Of a stretch of 64,000 nucleotides of DNA, positions 18,316 to 27,272 are shown one piece after another (the first letter of the stretch is position 1; each line of letters begins with the position of its first letter). The stretch is from JABDMH01 sp964428345 (GTDB lineage Bacteria; Bacteroidota; Bacteroidia; Chitinophagales; Saprospiraceae). The notes beneath the pieces are model-generated. The model worked only from the letters and a program-made list of their open reading frames with translations. It was not told where the DNA came from and made no database searches. The stretch spans positions 1-64,000 of the forward strand of contig CAYRYD010000016.1 of assembly GCA_964428345.1 (NCBI GenBank), written 5' to 3'. A program made the position numbers and the translations under genes.

Positions 18316-18849
18316 ATGGATTTATCAAACATTCAATATAAAGTCAATCAGTATCATCAGATTTTGGATAATACCGAACAATACCGGCAAGACTGGCATG
18401 ATTCGCTGAAGAGCATGATTACCGGACAGCTTGAGTCTATCATCAATGAAACTGGCTTAAAAGCGAAGGTAGAATCGAAGACCGAATTATGGCACATGGA
18501 GGCCATTGTCCTTTCCCTCGGCCATGTGGAGAGTGGTATTTCCGAGAAAATCGGTGACGCAAAAAGGGAGCTGATCAAATCAAATGGGATGCTGGTTTAT
18601 CAGCAGTTGTTTAACGGCAAAGTGATGATTACGATCATATATCCGTTTATTGAAGGACTTGGTCAACCCCGGCCCCCGAAAAATCTGGAGATCATGCGAC
18701 CGGCAGAATTAAAGCCTCCCTTTATTTTAAGACATGTTGAGGAGTTTCTGAAAGAAATCATTGGATGGGAAGACTACGATGATGACGTGCCTCAACCAAT
18801 CGGTTTTCATATGCAACTTCCCAAAGACAACCTGACGCAGAAGACCTAG
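18316..18849 (+). CDS. Conserved hypothetical protein
   Basis: A 177-residue, mostly hydrophilic protein that I do not recognise. It has no signal peptide or membrane segment. The N-terminal 45 residues are predicted helical and charged, followed by a beta-rich middle (AKVESKTELWHMEAIVLSLG ... YQQLFNGKVMITIIYPFI), and the tail is acidic (EDYDDDVPQ). The length and lack of low-complexity sequence support a real cytosolic protein. A DUF4861 lipoprotein gene starts 32 bp downstream but has its own -7-like box, so co-transcription is uncertain. Confidence 0.7.
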   Translation: MDLSNIQYKVNQYHQILDNTEQYRQDWHDSLKSMITGQLESIINETGLKAKVESKTELWHMEAIVLSLGHVESGISEKIGDAKRELIKSNGMLVYQQLFNGKVMITIIYPFIEGLGQPRPPKNLEIMRPAELKPPFILRHVEEFLKEIIGWEDYDDDVPQPIGFHMQLPKDNLTQKT

Positions 18850-18854
18850 AAACG

Positions 18855-18862
18855 TATCTTTG
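18855..18862 (+). promoter_or_regulatory. Candidate -7 promoter box (TATCTTTG)
   Basis: TATCTTTG matches the Bacteroidota -7 consensus TAnnTTTG and lies 19 bp before the DUF4861 start codon. No clear TTTG box is present at the -33 distance, so the assignment rests on one element. Confidence 0.45.
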
Positions 18863-18881
18863 CGGACTCAATCCTGATTTC

Positions 18882-20066
18882 ATGGAAAAGTCTTCTTTTC
18901 GAATCTTATTATATCCGATGATTCTTTTGCTCTGGAGTTGTGGTGGGCAGGACCAGCATACCTCTTCCGGAGAAAGCTTGTTTGATCTGTCAGTGGCCAA
19001 TCCTGGCGAAGACACGCTCAAGCAATATGGGGTAGATCTGGATCTGGTAAGGGTCAACGAACCTTTCACCCTTCGATCAGGCGACCTGGAGATTCCGGTT
19101 CAGATTGAAGACCGAAATAGCAATGGTACTCCCGATCGAATGTATGCCCTGGTCGATCTGCCTCCCAAGACGCAGATCAATATTGTGGCCTACTCCGGGG
19201 CAGGTTCGGCCTGGCCGGGTGGGGTGACTGTCCATGCTCATCTGGATAATGGTGAAGCCCTCAATGGTGTACATCGGGTGAATCCCGGAGAGAAATGGGC
19301 TGGCAATGGCATCATCACAGAAAATGAATGGGTGGGATACCGGTTTCTGATGAGCCCTCCCTATGCGTTGGATATCATTGGCAAACGCAAGCCGGAGTTT
19401 CTGGATTCGCCGGTTTCCGTAGACCTGAATACCATTAGCCAGTGGGGTGGAGATGCCCTGGCCGAAGGTCAGTCTCTGGGTATCGGAAGCCCGGCGCTTT
19501 ATGATCAGTCGACCATCATCCCTTTGTCCGACTTCGATAGCCGGGAAGTGACCATCGTCGAGAGTGGTCCACTCCGGGCGGAGATTCATACTGCCGTCAA
19601 GGGGGTACCAGTGAGAGGCGATAAAGTCGACTTGCTGATCAAGTGGCAGATGCAGGCCGGGAAACCCTGGGCTCAGCTGGATGTGAGCATAACCTCGAAA
19701 ACCGATCTGACCCTGCAGGTTGCCTTTGGACTGCCAAAGCATCCTGATGCTACGGATTTTACCCAGGCACTGGTCAGTAATGTTCATTGTGCCTATACTT
19801 TTGGACTTCAATCGTCGGAGGGTGAGCATTTAGGGATGGCCATTCTGGTTCCCGGCCGCTTTGAGACGGATACCTACCGGGATGATCCATACAATTATTT
19901 TTATCTGGCAACCCCCATAGAGCAATCGGTGCAATACCGGATTATGTCTGTTTGGGGCAAGGGCAGATCGCCCATCTATGATGAAGTCGATTTTTTTAAC
20001 CTGGTCAAAGAGTACGCGGCCGAGTACGGAGCGCCGGTCACCGTCAGGGCCGATTTCCGGTTGTAG
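18882..20066 (+). CDS. DUF4861 family lipoprotein
   Basis: A 394-residue protein with a lipoprotein signal (lipobox LWSC, Cys about residue 20), so probably anchored in the outer or inner membrane facing the periplasm. The body fits DUF4861, a family often found with polysaccharide-lyase and sugar-degrading genes: NEWVGYRFL, GKRKPEFLDS, then GQSLGIGSPALYD and ESGPLRAEI in the usual order. Function is unproven; a carbohydrate-processing role is inferred from other members. The last codons and stop sit in a 20-bp imperfect tandem duplication (20048-20087). Confidence 0.78.
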   Translation: MEKSSFRILLYPMILLLWSCGGQDQHTSSGESLFDLSVANPGEDTLKQYGVDLDLVRVNEPFTLRSGDLEIPVQIEDRNSNGTPDRMYALVDLPPKTQINIVAYSGAGSAWPGGVTVHAHLDNGEALNGVHRVNPGEKWAGNGIITENEWVGYRFLMSPPYALDIIGKRKPEFLDSPVSVDLNTISQWGGDALAEGQSLGIGSPALYDQSTIIPLSDFDSREVTIVESGPLRAEIHTAVKGVPVRGDKVDLLIKWQMQAGKPWAQLDVSITSKTDLTLQVAFGLPKHPDATDFTQALVSNVHCAYTFGLQSSEGEHLGMAILVPGRFETDTYRDDPYNYFYLATPIEQSVQYRIMSVWGKGRSPIYDEVDFFNLVKEYAAEYGAPVTVRADFRL

Positions 20067-20087
20067 AGGCCGATTTTCCGGTAGATA
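20048..20087. repeat. 20-bp imperfect tandem duplication at a stop codon
   Basis: GGCCGATTTCCGGTTGTAGA (20048-20067) is followed at once by GGCCGATTTTCCGGTAGATA (20068-20087). The first copy contains the DUF4861 stop codon, so the second copy is untranslated. Confidence 0.6.
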
Positions 20088-20193
20088 ACCACAATTCCAC
20101 TGTCAGCAGGATTTCGCAAAGTCATATATTATTATTTATTGTAATATTTAATAATAATGATTAACTTCGTCTTACAAATTAATCCTATTGACA

Positions 20194-20388
20194 ATGTATT
20201 TCTTAAAACGAAGGGAAGAGCCGGGGGGTATACAGTTGTTTACCAGCGATGGTGAACATATACCCCTTCACGTGACATTCATCAATGGTGTAATTCACAT
20301 TAACTCGGAAGTGATGAAAAAGGGATCGTACCAGTTGGTGATTAACAAAGGAAAGGTAAAGGAAGCCCGGACCTTCACGGTTTGTTAG
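20194..20388 (+). CDS. Small protein resembling the end of a T9SS type A sorting domain
   Basis: About 64 residues from ATG 20194 (TTG 20188 would add two). There is no signal peptide. The pattern LFTSDGEHIPL, then VIHINSEVMKKGSYQLVI and a final ARTFTV follows the closing strands of T9SS type A C-terminal domains, where 'l..G.Y.l.i' precedes a short basic tail. Real T9SS domains sit at the end of large secreted proteins, so this is either a very small free-standing protein or an orphaned tail of a lost gene. The 127 bp upstream is A+T-rich with a 9-bp inverted repeat (20128-20136 with 20150-20158). Confidence 0.45.
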   Translation: MYFLKRREEPGGIQLFTSDGEHIPLHVTFINGVIHINSEVMKKGSYQLVINKGKVKEARTFTVC

Positions 20389-20472
20389 TCTGCAAGATTC
20401 CTCGAAAATCGTCCGATGGGCATTAGGTTGGCCAAAAAAGCCTGGCAATCCTGCGGACCTGGGGAAATGGCT

Positions 20473-21894
20473 TCAATAAGTCAGCCTGACGAGTTTCAAC
20501 TTTTTACCCCGGACGCTGGGAATGACCATTTCATTGGCAGCGGTCTGGACCGCATTTTTTATCTGTAATTTCAATTTCTGGTTATCAGTACTCATCAGGC
20601 TTCTCCGGGTGATATCACCGGCACCGTTAAGAATATACTCGCTGACGGTATTGTCATTGCGAATTTCGTCATTATACAGAATGCGCAGGAAGGAGGGATT
20701 CCGAAAGAGGAAATAGGATGAATAGGCCGCTTCATCATCATTGGAATATTGTCGTTTTGGAAGGAGTTTCTGCCAATGGGAAGTGCCGTCATTGTGAATT
20801 GCAATCAAAATGAGATCTTCATAATAATAGTCGACCGAAAACCGGGAAGACCCATAGTAATCCCGGCGTCCGCCATAGGCCAGGCGTTCATATTCCTTGT
20901 TTTCTTCCGCCAGCAGCAGTACTCCTCCGTCTTCTCTTAACACCACATCCTGCACATCCAGGTTGTAGAGACTCTCCCTTTTAGGGTTGTATTTTCCATG
21001 AAAATCGGCAACCAGTTCTTCATCGTAGGACAATGTTGAGATTTGATAATTTGCCAGATTTCCGGCATCCAGCATGATGTGATACAGGCCGTCGGTATTG
21101 CCGGTGTTTTTGTCTGAGTAAAGTCCGACGATCAGGAGTTTCTTGTTGATGTTATCGTACTTGAAATAAGCATCGTAGGTGACAAATTCGGAGAGCGGAA
21201 TGGATGTCTGGGTAAAACTGGCGGCATACTGATCAAACCGAAACACTTCCATAGAATGTCGATCCTTATTGAAGCGGAAGTTATTCCGTTCAAAAAGAAC
21301 GTACATCGTTCCGTCATTTGATAAAACAGTTTTGCGGTAATCATCGCGAAAGTTAATATCGCCGAAATCAAAATTTGCTTCCCACAGAAGAGTCTGCCTG
21401 GACAGGTCATACGCGAATGCACTGACGATCCTTTCGTTGTCGATTTCGGTCATCAGAAAGATGTTTTTATCTTCCGACTTGACAAACCGGAATTTTGGCC
21501 GGATCAGCCCTTTCTTGATGGTCAGGATCGTGTTGGATTGTTGTTCCTGAACCTGAGGATTGTATTCCCGAACTTTGATGACCATAGTATCCCGCCATTC
21601 ATCAGAATAGACCACATAAAACCGGTCGGATTGCGGGACTATGCTGATGATTCGTGACCGCCGGCTGTCCAGCTCTTTCTCAGCTGTCCAGGAAATGGAC
21701 ATTTTTTCATTGAAAGCATGGACGTCAAATTCGTTTACTCCATCTCGCACAACCAGGATGTGATCGCCCACCCGGCCCAGGATGTCATACAGATATTCGG
21801 TTTTTAGATTGATCTCATCCGACACCGTGATGACCTGTCCCCATAAGAGACCAGGAATGATAGCCGATAATATGCCCAAAAACAGATGATGCAT
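20473..21894 (-). CDS. Secreted hypothetical protein, probably beta-propeller-like
   Basis: A 473-residue protein with an N-terminal signal peptide (MHHLFLGILSAIIPGLLWGQ). The rest consists of recurring beta-strand patterns with D/N-G turns, such as VVRDGVNEF, YVVYSDEW, LSNDGTMYVLF, LREDGGVLLLAEE and IAIHNDGTSHW, compatible with a propeller. There is no catalytic motif and no obvious T9SS tail. I do not recognise a named family. It converges on the small gene at 20194 with an 84-bp gap and starts 122 bp from the divergent AstE/AspA-like gene. Confidence 0.7.
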   Translation of the reverse strand: MHHLFLGILSAIIPGLLWGQVITVSDEINLKTEYLYDILGRVGDHILVVRDGVNEFDVHAFNEKMSISWTAEKELDSRRSRIISIVPQSDRFYVVYSDEWRDTMVIKVREYNPQVQEQQSNTILTIKKGLIRPKFRFVKSEDKNIFLMTEIDNERIVSAFAYDLSRQTLLWEANFDFGDINFRDDYRKTVLSNDGTMYVLFERNNFRFNKDRHSMEVFRFDQYAASFTQTSIPLSEFVTYDAYFKYDNINKKLLIVGLYSDKNTGNTDGLYHIMLDAGNLANYQISTLSYDEELVADFHGKYNPKRESLYNLDVQDVVLREDGGVLLLAEENKEYERLAYGGRRDYYGSSRFSVDYYYEDLILIAIHNDGTSHWQKLLPKRQYSNDDEAAYSSYFLFRNPSFLRILYNDEIRNDNTVSEYILNGAGDITRRSLMSTDNQKLKLQIKNAVQTAANEMVIPSVRGKKLKLVRLTY

Positions 21895-22016
21895 AAAAGT
21901 TGAATTTACTGAATCTTTATCAACCTGTCAAACGCTGATTTACCGGATTAGTTTAATTTGGATGGTGTGACAGGAATCTTTCTCCGGGTCTGGCCGGTTA
22001 TTATTTCGAATCACAG

Positions 22017-22946
22017 ATGGTTAACTTCGGCGCTATGATATTGAAACGTGTATTGGGAACATTTACCCAGAACAGGCCGGGACCACTACTGATCTGTACA
22101 GCCGGACTGCACGGTAATGAGTGGGCGGGTATCCAGGCAATGGAACTATTGCTGGGTATCCTGGAAGATGAACCGGTTGTCAATCCAACTTTTAATTTCT
22201 ACGGTAAGCTTGTCGTGTTGGCCGGAAATATCCCGGCACTCAATGTCAGGAGACGTTTCGTTAATTGTGACCTGAACCGTATCTGGAATCAGCGCAATTT
22301 TGATCATCCCGGAAATGAGGCAGAATTTGGAGAATTGCTCAGGATCAAACAAACGATGGATGATCTGATCCTGGAATGGGGCGGCGATAGTATTTATTTG
22401 CTGGACCTGCATACCACTACCGCCGAAGGGGGCATTTTTACGCTTCCGACCAATGAACCGGAAAGCATTGAAATTGCAAGGACGATGCATGCTCCGGTGA
22501 TAAAGGGGTTGGTGGATAAATTGGGCGGCACCATGATCCGGCATTACGCCGGCAGGCAAGATGCCAACATCACCGGACTGGTCTTTGAAGCCGGACAACA
22601 TGATGATCCGTTGTCGGTAAACCGGACGTTGGCAGCGGTCATTAACTTCATGCGGACTGTAGGAGCTGTCCGGGCCGAGGATATTGAAAACCGCTATGAT
22701 CGGTTGCTGATCGATTATTCAAAAGGCCTTCCGGAAATGGCCATTTTCCTTTATGGTCATCACATAGCTCCAGACGATGAATTTGTGATGAAAGCCGGTT
22801 ATCGTAATTTCGATCCGGTGCGCAAAGGTGAAATTCTTGCCCGTGACCGGTACGGAGTGATAACGGCAAAATATGATGGTCTGATCCTGATGCCTCATTA
22901 TCAAACCCAGGGTGAGGACGGTTTCTTTATTATTGAGGAAGTATAG
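22017..22946 (+). CDS. Succinylglutamate desuccinylase/aspartoacylase family hydrolase
   Basis: A 309-residue M14-type zinc carboxypeptidase-fold hydrolase of the AstE/AspA family, which cleaves N-acyl amino acids. Zinc and catalytic motifs are visible: AGLHGNEWAG (HxxE) near residue 30, CDLNRIW near residue 83, and LLDLHTTT (zinc His) near residue 127. A later FEAGQHDDP corresponds to the catalytic glutamate region. The start may be ATG 22017 or ATG 22035. A cupin gene follows 20 bp downstream, suggesting one transcript. The substrate is not deducible. Confidence 0.85.
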   Translation: MVNFGAMILKRVLGTFTQNRPGPLLICTAGLHGNEWAGIQAMELLLGILEDEPVVNPTFNFYGKLVVLAGNIPALNVRRRFVNCDLNRIWNQRNFDHPGNEAEFGELLRIKQTMDDLILEWGGDSIYLLDLHTTTAEGGIFTLPTNEPESIEIARTMHAPVIKGLVDKLGGTMIRHYAGRQDANITGLVFEAGQHDDPLSVNRTLAAVINFMRTVGAVRAEDIENRYDRLLIDYSKGLPEMAIFLYGHHIAPDDEFVMKAGYRNFDPVRKGEILARDRYGVITAKYDGLILMPHYQTQGEDGFFIIEEV

Positions 22947-22966
22947 TCATTAATCAACAAGCAATT

Positions 22967-23308
22967 ATGAAACATATTTCGCTGGATCAAATTGAAGAGA
23001 AAGAGCTTTATCCCGGATTCATTGCCCGGATCATTCATACCAGACTCCAGAGCATTTCTTATGTCAGGTGCCTGAAGGGAGCAGTTTTACCTCCCCACAA
23101 ACATGCGGAAGAGCAGGTGCTGAATCTTCTGGAAGGAGAAATGGATGTTACGGTGGAAGGAGTTACGGTCAAATGCAAGGCAGGTGACGTTGTCCATATC
23201 CCCTCCGGAGCGTTGCACACCGTAACTGCCATTACCGAATGCCTGGCCATGGATCTTTTTGCCCCCAGGAGGGAAGCATATCTGGATTATGGAAGGCGGA
23301 TAGATTGA
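22967..23308 (+). CDS. Cupin domain protein
   Basis: A 113-residue single-domain cupin (Cupin_2). The metal-binding pattern is intact: LPPHKHAEEQVLNLLEGE gives two His and a Glu/Gln, and IPSGALHTV gives the third His. Small cupins of this form are either enzymes or ligand-binding proteins, and the target is unknown. It follows the AstE/AspA-like gene by 20 bp and ends at a strong bidirectional terminator. Confidence 0.85.
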   Translation: MKHISLDQIEEKELYPGFIARIIHTRLQSISYVRCLKGAVLPPHKHAEEQVLNLLEGEMDVTVEGVTVKCKAGDVVHIPSGALHTVTAITECLAMDLFAPRREAYLDYGRRID

Positions 23309-23325
23309 GCATCCCCTGAAAAAAA

Positions 23326-23351
23326 GAGCCGGTAAAGAACATTACCGGCTC
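23326..23351. terminator. Bidirectional intrinsic terminator
   Basis: GAGCCGGTAA (23326-23335) pairs perfectly with TTACCGGCTC (23342-23351) over a 6-base loop. Seven A residues precede the stem and act as the U-tract for the minus strand; AAAATAATTT follows. It lies between the convergent cupin and OmpA genes and would serve both. Confidence 0.85.
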
Positions 23352-23380
23352 AAAATAATTTACCTACGGATAATAGATCG

Positions 23381-24163
23381 TTAGGTACCCTTTTCTTTGT
23401 GAATCTGATACAATTTACCAATATGCGGCACTACGATAATTTCGGTGCGACGATTGGCAGCCCGGGTAGCGGTCGAAGTTGGATCGTCGGTAACTTTGGG
23501 ATGAAATTCACCCTTACCGGCAGCGGTGAGCTGTTTCGGATTAACACCCAGGTCAATTAATTTCCGGACGATGGAAACGGAACGGGCTACACTAAGATCC
23601 CAGTTATCCTGATATCTGGCCGTGTTGATGGGACGGTCGTCGGCATGTCCTTCGATAATCAGGTTTAGGTTAGGACTCTTCTTGAGCATGGCGGCCATGT
23701 CTTCCAACGTCTTGTTGTCTTCAGCATTTAAACGGGCAGAACCAGTGGCAAAATTGATCGGATCTTCCAGGTCGAGATAAAGCATATCTTCCAGCTCGGT
23801 AATGCGCTGACCACTTTCAGAAACAGCTTTTTCGACATCGGAGAATGCACTCGTGATCTCATCACGGAGCATATTGATCTGGGCCTGTTTGTCTTCAACG
23901 GATTTGTTGACAGCTGCCACTTTATCCTGAGTCGACTTTAATTGGTTTTCGACCATGCCAACTTTCTTGGTCAATTCATCCTTTTCCGCGGCTAATGCAT
24001 TCTTATCACTCTCCAGCATGTCAACCTTCTTTTCAAGGTTTGCCAATGAATTTGCCAGACTTGCTTTCTCCTCTTCAAGCGCCGTAAATTTCTTTTTACT
24101 TACACAGGAGGTCGTGGCCAGGAGGGCAATAGCCAGACCCAATAGTGAATATCTCAATTTCAT
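23381..24163 (-). CDS. OmpA family lipoprotein with coiled coil
   Basis: A 260-residue envelope protein. The signal peptide ends in a lipobox (ATTSC, Cys20). Residues about 28-125 form a long heptad-rich coiled coil. The C-terminal OmpA/MotB domain (about 130-250) binds peptidoglycan, with the motifs LIIEGHADDRP, NWDLSVARS and RAANRRTEIIV. It probably ties the outer membrane to the cell wall, as Pal does. It has its own candidate -7 box upstream on the minus strand and a terminator just downstream. Confidence 0.9.
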   Translation of the reverse strand: MKLRYSLLGLAIALLATTSCVSKKKFTALEEEKASLANSLANLEKKVDMLESDKNALAAEKDELTKKVGMVENQLKSTQDKVAAVNKSVEDKQAQINMLRDEITSAFSDVEKAVSESGQRITELEDMLYLDLEDPINFATGSARLNAEDNKTLEDMAAMLKKSPNLNLIIEGHADDRPINTARYQDNWDLSVARSVSIVRKLIDLGVNPKQLTAAGKGEFHPKVTDDPTSTATRAANRRTEIIVVPHIGKLYQIHKEKGT

Positions 24164-24623
24164 GTTCTACCTATTTTAAAAGTTTGTTGCAAAGTAATGA
24201 AAATTCTTGTTAATGGTAAATGAGAAAGGTCCAAAAACTCGATTTATCACCATCTCTTGATAATTTCATGAATCCTCTCCTCCAAACCCCGAGACGAAAA
24301 ACAGTTCGGGGTGACTGCGCCGGTATATCCTGAGTATGGAATGAGACTAAATGATGATCAGATTTGTTCGGAAAAGTGGTGATTTTCCAGAAGGGAATGA
24401 CCCGAATGGAACTTCCCTGACGGTCATTGGTAGATTTACATTCGATAAGGGTGCTTATACCAGCGTCTTTGCACCATTTTTCCTTGGCAAAGCCTCCCAC
24501 TCCGTCAATGTTTTGTCACCTGAAGATCACCGATAACCTGGGAATTTTCATCAAAGCCGATACCATTATACTTATATACTTATACGATAACCCGTCGGCG
24601 AAAAATCTTAGTATTTTTCAAGT
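24164..24623. other. 460-bp intergenic stretch without a recognisable gene
   Basis: Only frames of about 60-66 codons without family-like features are open here. A 7-bp inverted repeat (ACCCCGA 24286-24292 with TCGGGGT 24306-24312, 13-base loop) is the only structure noticed. The left end holds the upstream region of the OmpA gene, the right end that of the O-antigen ligase-like gene. Confidence 0.6.
24190..24197 (-). promoter_or_regulatory. Candidate -7 promoter box for the OmpA lipoprotein
   Basis: On the minus strand this reads TTACTTTG followed by CAAC, close to the TAnnTTTG consensus, about 27 bp upstream of the start codon. A matching -33 box was not seen. Confidence 0.35.
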
Positions 24624-26435
24624 ATGATCGACAATCCGGTGATGACAAAGGTTCAGAAGTCGTACCTGTGGCTTCTTTTTACTTCCTGTGTACTGGTCTA
24701 TAGCAGTCAGTTGGCAGACTATTTCCATTACAGCCGGTTTCTGGCCGGATCAATAGTGGTGTGGATAATGGCCATCTACCTTTTAATGGCAAAAGAGAAG
24801 CGATTATTTACGCTTTCCTATTCCGGAGTATTGCTTATTGGATTTACCGTAGCGGGTGCATTGTCCATTTTCTGGGCAGGTGAAAAGGCTGAGGCGGTGT
24901 TCTCTGCCCAGAAGTGGATGTTACTGCTGGGCTTTTACCTGATTTTCAAAACGCTTTACCAGGGAGTACCGCGGGAGATTCTATGGTCGCAGCTGGCGAC
25001 CGTAAGCCGCACATTCACCCTGCTGATTCTGCTGGTAGTTGGCTATGCCCTGACAGATATGATCCGCACCAGGGATTTTTCGAACGAATCGCTGTATGGC
25101 CTTCAGGTATTATTTGGACATAAGTCGCTTATTGCGGCGTTTCTTTTTCTATTATTGCCCCTGAATCTGCTACCCGGTTTTCACCAAATCCTGAAATGGC
25201 CCGTTCTGTTCCTGACTGCTTGCCAAATCCTGGTTATCCTGATACTTCAAAGCAGGACCGTTTACCTCTCGCTTTTCGTCTTTCTGATCCTTCTGGGTAA
25301 ATTGCTGTACCGTTACAGGGAGGAGTGGAAGCCATTGCGGAGACCGGTCTTTGCACCGCTGATTTTGGTACTGGCAGGGGCTGCAGGTGTTTTAGTGTGG
25401 AAGAATGCCGCACTGCGGGAAAGGCTGGATGTGACCCGCTATTTGCAATCGCAGACGGCTACCGAACGGCAGGATGTATGGCGTTTGTCCATGCCCCTGA
25501 TCAGGGACCACTGGATTTTGGGGGTGGGTGGAGGAAACTGGAAAATTCAGTTTCCCGGATATGGGGTTGAGGGTAGCTACCGGATGCAGGACCAGAGCGT
25601 GTTTTTTACCCGGGCCCATAACGACTTTCTTGAAGTCCTGGCCGAAACCGGTCTTCCGGGTTTGCTGCTTTATCTGGCAATATTCGGACACGCGTTTTGT
25701 CGCCTGCATCGCTGCCGGAAGAAGGTGCCCTGGCAAAGCCACATGTTGCTGGCGGGAATCCTGGGGTTTCTGGTTTCTTCGCTTTTGGATTTTCCAAAAG
25801 AGCGAATTGAATTTCTGGCCATGCTTTCGGTGTATCTGGGTTTGGTAGCCATAAGCCTGCCTGGTGACACCCGGGAGTTGATCCGGTGGAGGTCATTCAA
25901 GAGTGTCATGATCGTTTTGTCAATCGTTATGGCATTCAACGTCTACACTGGAATCCGGCATTACCGTGCTGAGCGGCTCACCGTTGCCCTGATGCGGGAT
26001 AGAGCGGCGGGAAACTGGAAAAAGGTCATTGAGTTATCCGGTAGAGCGGAGTCCAGTTGGCACCATCTGGATCCTTCATCGGTACCGTTGTCCTATTACC
26101 GCGGACTGGCGTATTATCAGCTGGGGCAAATGGAAGAAGCAGAAGGAGCATTCCAAAAGGCGCACCGTCATACTCCCTACAATTTTCACATATTGAACAA
26201 TCTCGCCACGGTTGCTCTGGAGAAGAACGATGTTGCCGGGTCACTGGTATGGTTGAGGGAGGCACTACGGATCAATCCGCGATTTGAAGATGCATTGTTC
26301 AATCTGAGCTATGCCTATACCCTGCAGGGAGCATATGAAGAGGCGCTCGATGTGCTCGAGTCCGTACCTGCTGACTCCCCAAAAAAGGAATTGTTCCGGG
26401 AGGAAATCCGGAAATTGCTTAATGATAAGAAATAG
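24624..26435 (+). CDS. O-antigen ligase/polymerase-like membrane protein with C-terminal TPRs
   Basis: A 603-residue Wzy_C-type protein. The first ~430 residues contain about a dozen hydrophobic segments. The large periplasmic loop has the family pattern GGGNWKIQFPGYG then RAHNDFLEVLAETGLPG. The final ~150 residues are tetratricopeptide repeats (YRGLAYYQLGQMEEAEGAF, NNLATVALEKND, NLSYAYTLQGAYEEAL). Such proteins join or polymerise glycan chains at the periplasmic face of the inner membrane; in T9SS bacteria, WaaL-like ligases attach the lipopolysaccharide used for cargo anchoring. Its place in the same window as the glycan cluster supports this, though ligase and polymerase cannot be told apart. 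Confidence 0.82.
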   Translation: MIDNPVMTKVQKSYLWLLFTSCVLVYSSQLADYFHYSRFLAGSIVVWIMAIYLLMAKEKRLFTLSYSGVLLIGFTVAGALSIFWAGEKAEAVFSAQKWMLLLGFYLIFKTLYQGVPREILWSQLATVSRTFTLLILLVVGYALTDMIRTRDFSNESLYGLQVLFGHKSLIAAFLFLLLPLNLLPGFHQILKWPVLFLTACQILVILILQSRTVYLSLFVFLILLGKLLYRYREEWKPLRRPVFAPLILVLAGAAGVLVWKNAALRERLDVTRYLQSQTATERQDVWRLSMPLIRDHWILGVGGGNWKIQFPGYGVEGSYRMQDQSVFFTRAHNDFLEVLAETGLPGLLLYLAIFGHAFCRLHRCRKKVPWQSHMLLAGILGFLVSSLLDFPKERIEFLAMLSVYLGLVAISLPGDTRELIRWRSFKSVMIVLSIVMAFNVYTGIRHYRAERLTVALMRDRAAGNWKKVIELSGRAESSWHHLDPSSVPLSYYRGLAYYQLGQMEEAEGAFQKAHRHTPYNFHILNNLATVALEKNDVAGSLVWLREALRINPRFEDALFNLSYAYTLQGAYEEALDVLESVPADSPKKELFREEIRKLLNDKK

Positions 26436-26471
26436 GGAGGCCGGGAAAGCTGCTCTAAGGATGTCCCGCAA

Positions 26472-27272
26472 CTATTGCATCCTTTTTTTCAGGTAGTTGA
26501 CGGTCTGCTGGATCTCGGAAATTTTTTGTTCCATCGAATCTTCCCTGGATGACCTGCTGTCGTTGAAGCTGATATGCGCGTAATATTGCCAGATTTCGGC
26601 AATATCCCGGTAAGGAATCTTGTACGGTGGGTAAGCTGCATTATCGGAGGTGGCAGTGAGCGAGACCCCATCGGGGTTGACCAGCACCCGTTTATAAACA
26701 ACACCATCGAGGTGCGTTATGATGACATAGGTACGTTCATTTTTGATTTCTTCCAACCGCTCCACATAGCTGCAGATGATGACCGATCCGGAGGGAAGGG
26801 GAAGCATCGAATCGCCCTGGATCTCAAAGGCCCGGTAGGTACCTTCGGGTATATTTGGAAAATAGAGTTTGGGCAGTTCCTGAATGAATTCCGGATCCTG
26901 AAAATGCTGCAAATAACCGGCCTGGGCCCGGGAGGCAACAAATTCGATGTTTTGCCGGTTGAGCCCATCAACTGAGATAGCAAGCACCTTGAAATCCGGC
27001 TGGCTTACGACTTCGAGTTCCCGGTGCCGTAATCTGCTGGTGAGCAGATTATCAACGGTCACATCAAACTGACCGGCAATCCTGATCAGGGTGCTCAGGC
27101 TGGGTTCGGTATGACCCCGTTCGTAATCACCAAGAGTGGTGCGGGGTACATCCAGGATTTCTGCCAATTGCTGTTGAGACAAGTTGGCTTTCTTGCGTAA
27201 GTACCGGATGTTTTCTCCTAACATAAGCGACATAGCGACCTGATTTATTGCTTCAACTGGCTGTCCTGACAT
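26472..27272 (-). CDS. LexA-like XRE-family repressor with S24 self-cleavage domain
   Basis: A 266-residue regulator. An N-terminal HTH_3 domain (about residues 17-76, SQQQLAEIL ... TLGDYERGH) precedes a peptidase S24 domain. The self-cleavage Ala118-Gly119 pair (RAQAGY), nucleophile Ser155 (IQGDSML) and general base Lys194 (VVYKRV) are all present, so damage-induced autocleavage is plausible. It may start at Met14 (27233), which removes the overlap with the gene at 27253. It is transcribed behind the GxxExxY gene, away from the DnaE polymerase gene, whose start carries a palindrome that could be its operator. Confidence 0.88.
   Translation of the reverse strand: MSGQPVEAINQVAMSLMLGENIRYLRKKANLSQQQLAEILDVPRTTLGDYERGHTEPSLSTLIRIAGQFDVTVDNLLTSRLRHRELEVVSQPDFKVLAISVDGLNRQNIEFVASRAQAGYLQHFQDPEFIQELPKLYFPNIPEGTYRAFEIQGDSMLPLPSGSVIICSYVERLEEIKNERTYVIITHLDGVVYKRVLVNPDGVSLTATSDNAAYPPYKIPYRDIAEIWQYYAHISFNDSRSSREDSMEQKISEIQQTVNYLKKRMQ

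Noticed and set aside
24286..24312. Inverted repeat ACCCCGA...TCGGGGT as a terminator
   Set aside because: The 13-base loop and absence of a T-run argue against it, and no gene ends nearby.
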